Shown piece after piece: positions 59,482-64,000 of a stretch of 64,000 nucleotides of DNA. The notes under the pieces are model-generated. The model saw nothing but the letters and a program-made list of their open reading frames with translations. It did not search any database and was not told the DNA's origin. The position numbers and the translations under genes are program-made. How positions within the stretch are numbered: the first letter of the stretch is position 1; every line of letters starts with the position of its first letter. Origin of the DNA: Halichondria panicea (Eukaryota > Porifera > Demospongiae > Suberitida > Halichondriidae); the NCBI RefSeq assembly GCF_963675165.1, contig NC_087379.1, positions 4,605,442-4,669,441 on the forward strand, in the 5' to 3' direction.

Positions 59482-61340
59482 TGTGTTTCAAATGCGCTAA
59501 TCGGGTAATTTCCCAAGGCGCATGAGCGGCCACAGGTTTATAGTAGTCATTTGGTTTGTTTGTCTGTTTATTTGTGATATGTGAGTCTACTCACCTGGAT
59601 GCCATAGCACTGTGTTTACAGCACGGATATATCCTCCACAAAACAAGTTATTAGTGGCAGATTTCGATGTTAAAGCTTCATTGTCGTATAAAAGTGAGCT
59701 AAGAGGAACTTGCACGTTACCTAGCTCTACACGCGACCTTTATTCAAGGTATATCTACATAATTGTTTGCAGCTGAAGTGATCCTTTACCGGTATATTGT
59801 ACGTTGTTGCTTCTTTACTCCTCTGGTTTTTATATTCATGTCAACAGCCGAGGGTTAGCACCTCAGTGCTCTAGTTACACCTGCACTGACTATATTTGAT
59901 AGTGCTAAACAATCGATTTATGCAGCTTTGATTATGCACACAAGATAGTATAATTAGTGAGCAACACAGCATGTATACATGTAGACTGAAAATGAAATTA
60001 CTCCTGGCTGCACTGGAGTGCTGTGTATTTTGAAAAAAGTCGATTTATGCAGCTGTGCACTGTGGTTGGGGCCCCAATAGGTACACAGGAATATATGCCA
60101 CCATGCACTGCTAACTGATTTAGTGTTGTATCAGTAGCACAGAGGAGGTTGGACACGATCACTTGCACCAAGTTGTTTGCTGACTTGGCACTTTTGTTGA
60201 CACAGTTTTTCAATGCGACCTGGGTTAGTGTATAATAGAACATGCGACATTCCTACCCCTTATACCCTACATTATACCATACACATCGCACAGTTATCTA
60301 TGAGTGCTCTGGCTTTATTGAGCTTTTAAACTAGCCACGCCTGTAGTCAAGATCAGCTAGAGTGTGAAGTTGAGTAACTAGTCTCAAAAAGTAGGTTAAA
60401 CCCAAGATATTTCTGCTTAATGTTACATGCGCTTAACTCAGGCAGAAGAGAGGATGTCCTCTGGCATTGATACTTAACCTATATAGATACCTATGACCAT
60501 ATCAACATATTTTTTCTGCCCACAAGCAGTCGCACACTGCATGCATGTACTATTAAACTTGAGCTAGCTCGCATGCAGCTGCATGCCTGTTCTAATTAGT
60601 CCGGACATCTCACGTGTGCTGTAATAATCTGTTCCAATTATATGCAGACAATTTGTTGTTTTTTTTACTATCCGAAAAATTAGAACATACGATATACACC
60701 ATTCACAATAAGTCAGTGCATGTACATGTACGTACTTACTTGTACATGTATACACATATGAAGCTAGCAGCTAAGGTATATCGGAGCCTACAATAACTAA
60801 TGAATAGGTTTGTTGTACATAGCATTAATTAGGTTCTGCAGCTTTTTTCTTATCTGAGGCTTTTAATCGAAATCGGCCATTGTTAGCTTCAGATATAGGT
60901 ACAAACTAGGATTGGGGATTGGCCAAGAGCCTGCAATATTTCGAGCAAGTTTTTTCACTGGTAAACAAGTTGTCGTGACTAAATTTTACTGTGAGATTTA
61001 CAAAAGGGAGCCGATTAGTAGCATAGCTTAATTGTGAATTGCGGTTAATCATTATTTTGCTGATTGACATTGTGCTTTTGGTGCTTTTTAGGCCAATCCT
61101 GAAAACTACTGGTAACAAAATTCACATCTATATAGTTCATTACTATTATAATAGATACCCGGTGACTTTATTTGCATGTATAAATTCTTAAATTTTTTCC
61201 TGAAATCTTGTGTGCCATCTCACAGTACTCTATATATAGAATGAGATTATAATTATACTCAAAAGGCCACATCATACCATACAAGTGCATGCATTACGTG
61301 CATAATTATATACACCAACAATATTCATGAGCTTTCAAGT
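59482..61340. other. Intergenic region with no supported gene
   Basis: One AGAGGAGGTTGGACACG terminus (about 60142) marks a fragment of the MULE-like MITE family. Otherwise nothing was recognised. Confidence 0.4.
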
Positions 61341-61359
61341 GGAGTCAGGAGTCCACGAG

Positions 61360-61368
61360 TATAAAAGG
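61360..61368 (+). promoter_or_regulatory. TATA box of the cysteine-rich surface protein gene
   Basis: TATAAAAGG, a near-consensus TATA box, lies 53 bp before the ATG at 61413. The expected start site is around 61388-61395 (TTCATTCCA), giving a very short 5' UTR. Confidence 0.72.
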
Positions 61369-61412
61369 ACTTCTTCAAATTATAGATTCATTCCAATCCA
61401 GCACTACAAAAA

Positions 61413-62603
61413 ATGCAGGTCATCTGTCTCTCATCACTTCTGTTCTTGTTAGGCTTTTCCCACGCAGAGATTGCCATGTCTCCAACAGATACAGCTATCT
61501 CCACAATCAACAAGGCTGCACAACTAGCATCAACCATGAAAACTACCGACACTCGAGCCAGGAGATCCGTAAATCTCAGACGACTATCCACTGAAGAGTT
61601 CAATCAATGTCAAACAATAGCTAGTAGGGTTGCTTGTGAGACTGGCCTTCAGGAGGACCTATACACTCTGGCACTGGAATGCCAGCAGCAAGACACCGCT
61701 AACCAGGCTCAGTTTGCTTGTGGAGTCAATGAGAATGGTCTATACTGCAGCCAGGGATTGGACATAAGTAAACAGTTCTTTAAAGAAGCATTTTCAAATT
61801 GTCGATCGTTTTCATCTTGCTCATCCAGCTGTCGAAACTCAATCACCCGTATTCGAGACCAACTAGGCTGTTGTTCTGGTCACTGGACAAATTTGTTTGT
61901 TGACAGCCGAACAAACTTTGACGGGGCACTCTGGTCAGTTTGTGGTGTGAGCACAGGTGAACTGTGCCCTATTCCAGACTACAACTCCACCGTTACATCC
62001 CGATTCTGCACAAAAGCCGAAACCAGTCGAATCCTTTTCTCTCGCCGATGCATGCTGAATACATCAGGAATAACAGTCAAAACACTTGCTAACACTACTG
62101 GCTGTGAAGGAGTAGCCAAGATCCATGTTGAAGCATGCAGCGTCAATTTCAATGGAGATTTCTGCGCTCTAAAAACTTCCCAAGGCAGGATAAGTACCCT
62201 GGTCCAAAACTGTGCACAAAGTTTAGTCTCTGGCAACGCTTGTTCTTTCTCATGCAAAGCTTCTCTGATTACACTTCATAGTGTGTTTGGATGCTGTATC
62301 AACAGTCTCTTCAATGGTACTACCACTAAAATTGCTCCAATATCAGGTTCAGAAGAATTACTTCGATACTTCACTAACAGTTTCTGGTCAAAATGCAATG
62401 TTGCTCCTCCTGGTATGTGTGAGAACCCTTTGTTGCTGCCCGAGATTAACAATGAGGATGTTACCACCAGTGAACCAAATGGGGGAATCAAGACCAGTGA
62501 AACAAATGGGGGAGTCAAGACCAGTGAAACAAATGGGGGAGTCAAGACCAGTGGTGTGATCAGTGTGATGCTGATAGTTGCACTAGCTTTGTTCCTCTTC
62601 TGA
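61413..62603 (+). CDS. Secreted or GPI-anchored cysteine-rich protein with two related domains
   Basis: Intronless, 396 codons. The signal peptide is MQVICLSSLLFLLGFSHA. A prosegment ending in a dibasic region (DTRARRSV, about residues 46-53) may be cleaved. Two cysteine-rich units follow, about residues 65-190 and 200-345. Unit 1 has CRSFSSCSSSCRNSITRIRD, then G-C-C, later W-S-V-C and C-P. Unit 2 has the matching CAQSLVSGNACSFSCKASLI, then G-C-C, later W-S-K-C and C. They appear to be an internal duplication. A nine-residue repeat (TSETNGGVK, three times; DNA unit 27 bp at 62466-62546) precedes a hydrophobic C-terminus (VISVMLIVALALFLF) with no basic tail, fitting a GPI-anchor signal. The family is not recognised. 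A surface role is inferred. Confidence 0.8.
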   Translation: MQVICLSSLLFLLGFSHAEIAMSPTDTAISTINKAAQLASTMKTTDTRARRSVNLRRLSTEEFNQCQTIASRVACETGLQEDLYTLALECQQQDTANQAQFACGVNENGLYCSQGLDISKQFFKEAFSNCRSFSSCSSSCRNSITRIRDQLGCCSGHWTNLFVDSRTNFDGALWSVCGVSTGELCPIPDYNSTVTSRFCTKAETSRILFSRRCMLNTSGITVKTLANTTGCEGVAKIHVEACSVNFNGDFCALKTSQGRISTLVQNCAQSLVSGNACSFSCKASLITLHSVFGCCINSLFNGTTTKIAPISGSEELLRYFTNSFWSKCNVAPPGMCENPLLLPEINNEDVTTSEPNGGIKTSETNGGVKTSETNGGVKTSGVISVMLIVALALFLF

Positions 62604-62944
62604 GACATAGAACATACATGTAAGAACTATAAGACTCTAGATATAATTATGATTATAATGCTAGAACCACTTGAGTGTGTTTAGTAGGGGATTATAAGTC
62701 ATAATTTCATAGTTCCCAGTAAATCATTATAAGCTGAGGGTATAAAGTACATTTATATATACAGCCATGTTCAAAATTTTTATTACCCATTCTGTAGACT
62801 CGATCTTGTGTATCAAAAGTGTTCGCTAATGTAGCAAGCCGTTCTTTGCCGTACATGCAGAACCGAGAAGCTTAGGCTGGGGGGTGGTCCCTCAGCCCTC
62901 AGGTTACGCCCCCGTGCTTTGTATAGGATACACCACACCTACGA

Positions 62945-63145
62945 GGATATATGGGGTGCATACGGAGGAGGTCCGACAGGCGCGGTGCAGCTCAAGCAAT
63001 TAACCTCAGCAAAAACATACGACGTTGGTGGATAATTATTGCTCAATCAAAGGCTAATTGGTTGAGCTGCACCGTACCGCACCTATCGTACCGCGCCTAT
63101 CGTACCGCGCCTATCGTACCTCCTCTGGAGTACATATCCTCTGAG
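62945..63145. mobile_element. MITE of the GGAGGAGGTCCGACAGG type with an expanded right arm
   Basis: The left arm (GGATATATGGGGTGCATACG, then GGAGGAGGTCCGACAGGCGC and GGTGCAGCTCAA) is matched inverted on the right. The right arm carries three tandem copies of an ACCGCGCCTATCGT-like unit (about 63075-63118), where the left arm has one. The terminal motif is related to the AGAGGAGGTYGGACAC family. Confidence 0.65.
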
Positions 63146-63951
63146 TAGGTGCATGTGGTAGATATTTGACTTATACCACGTGACTGAAGCACTATAAAGG
63201 ACCTCCCCCTAGCAACAATTCAATCCACGTTGCATACTGCAAAAAGAACAAGACTACGCCGGATTTTGTAGTTGTTGAAGAGCTAGTTAAGCAATAAGCC
63301 ATCTCTTACAGATGCTCAGGAGCTTCCTAGGTCCAAGTGTTGTGCATTCGACGTCTTTTGCTGCAGATGCAACTTCTTCTTGGTGAAAATGTATCTAAAG
63401 CACGCCCATGGACCCATGGAGGCTTAGCCAGAGGAGTCTGGAACCACTTGACCTTAGCTACATGTAATTAAGGTCACTAATTGGAAACTTCTCTTATAGA
63501 CTACTTCAAGCCAAGTTTTTAGTGTCTGTCAGTTTAAAACGTTATTTTTCAGGGGGAGTCAAATTTTATTTTTGCCAATTTTGCTCAGAAGCAGAGATAC
63601 AAGTCTCAAAGCCAGCTGTGTGGCGACCTCTAGAACAAGCCGCTCATGATATCGAGGCTAGTACAAGAGCAATGATTGTATCTCTGCCAACATTTTCCTA
63701 GCACATTGTATAGCATTGGGCAAACCACCACCATTGATTATAGCACTCCTGATTATAGTAAAGCATTGATTATAGTAAAGAGTAGCCTGCTATAAGCTTT
63801 AACTCCTAGCTGCAATATTGACTTTGCAATGTCTTACAAGTATACTTGTTTATGTTGGGTATGCGATGATCTTTACCATCTCATTACTGCTTTGCACTTT
63901 CCACTTTCACTTGTGGCCATCTTTACCAAGATTTCAATCCTCCAGTCCTGA
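63146..63951. other. Intergenic region, possibly the 5' part of the gene entering at the window end
   Basis: CTATAAAGGACC at about 63191-63202 could be a TATA box, but no coding exon with a supported start was found after it. Confidence 0.3.
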
Positions 63952-64000
63952 GTTCTACACTGTTTTTGGCTCCTATTCCATCCATGCTCTACTTGTGGTC
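63952..64000 (+). CDS. Partial paralogue of the 57.6-kb membrane protein (cut by window end)
   Basis: After an acceptor (TTTCAATCCTCCAG) the forward strand reads PEFYTVFGSYSIHALLVV, closely like the PEFYTRFCLYPVHALLVV exon at 58073. The intron before it also resembles its counterpart (GTATGCGATGATCTTTACCA here, GTATGTGATACTCTTTACCA at 57937). This marks a tandem gene duplication continuing beyond the window. The earlier hydrophobic exon was not found upstream. Confidence 0.65.

Overview
The window looks like nuclear DNA of an early-branching animal, most likely a demosponge. It is AT-rich. Its genes have many short exons split by short GT-AG introns, and the genes are close together on both strands. 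Small inverted-repeat transposons are very common. Protein families point the same way: a divergent talin, Rap1GAP with a GoLoco motif, NECAP, MTARC, a ZU5/death-fold receptor, and a type II membrane protein with a fibrinogen-like domain of a kind I associate with sponges and cnidarians. The organism call is inference. Gene models come from reading splice sites and frames by eye, so exon ends are good to a few bases where phase was checked and approximate elsewhere.

Layout. 0.3-5.8 kb: a decayed multi-copy gene, a LINE fragment and several miniature transposons (MITEs). 5.8-16.1 kb (+): a ten-exon gene for a probable membrane protein with a ZU5 domain, a UPA-like segment and a C-terminal death-fold (CARD-like) domain. 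One of its introns has grown to 6 kb by nested transposon insertion, including a LINE with a long intact endonuclease/RT frame. 16.1-25.6 kb: repeat-rich, with a type II membrane protein gene carrying a frameshift (19.55-20.75 kb), a chimeric fragment made of one MTARC exon and one talin exon (21.25-21.69 kb), and a well-preserved 8-bp-TSD MITE. 25.7-27.4 kb (-): MTARC. 28.1-39.7 kb (+): a talin-like gene of about 47 exons. 40.0-50.4 kb (-): a Rap1GAP-like gene. 51.6-52.7 kb (-): an unrecognised basic protein whose terminal exon is duplicated. 54.8-57.5 kb (-): NECAP. 57.6-58.5 kb (+): a small multi-pass membrane protein with a partial second copy at the window end. 61.4-62.6 kb (+): an intronless, TATA-driven, cysteine-rich, probably GPI-anchored surface protein.

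How genes may work together. Talin activates integrins and Rap1-GTP promotes talin recruitment; Rap1GAP switches Rap1 off. Here a talin-like and a Rap1GAP-like gene lie tail to tail with about 250 bp between their stop codons. The talin-like protein lacks a recognisable C-terminal actin-binding module and has changed the residues that contact integrin tails, so it may be a specialised paralogue. NECAP (clathrin/AP2 adaptor) and MTARC look like ordinary housekeeping neighbours. The membrane receptor, the fibrinogen-like protein and the cysteine-rich GPI protein are surface or signalling molecules typical of fast-evolving invertebrate accessory repertoires.
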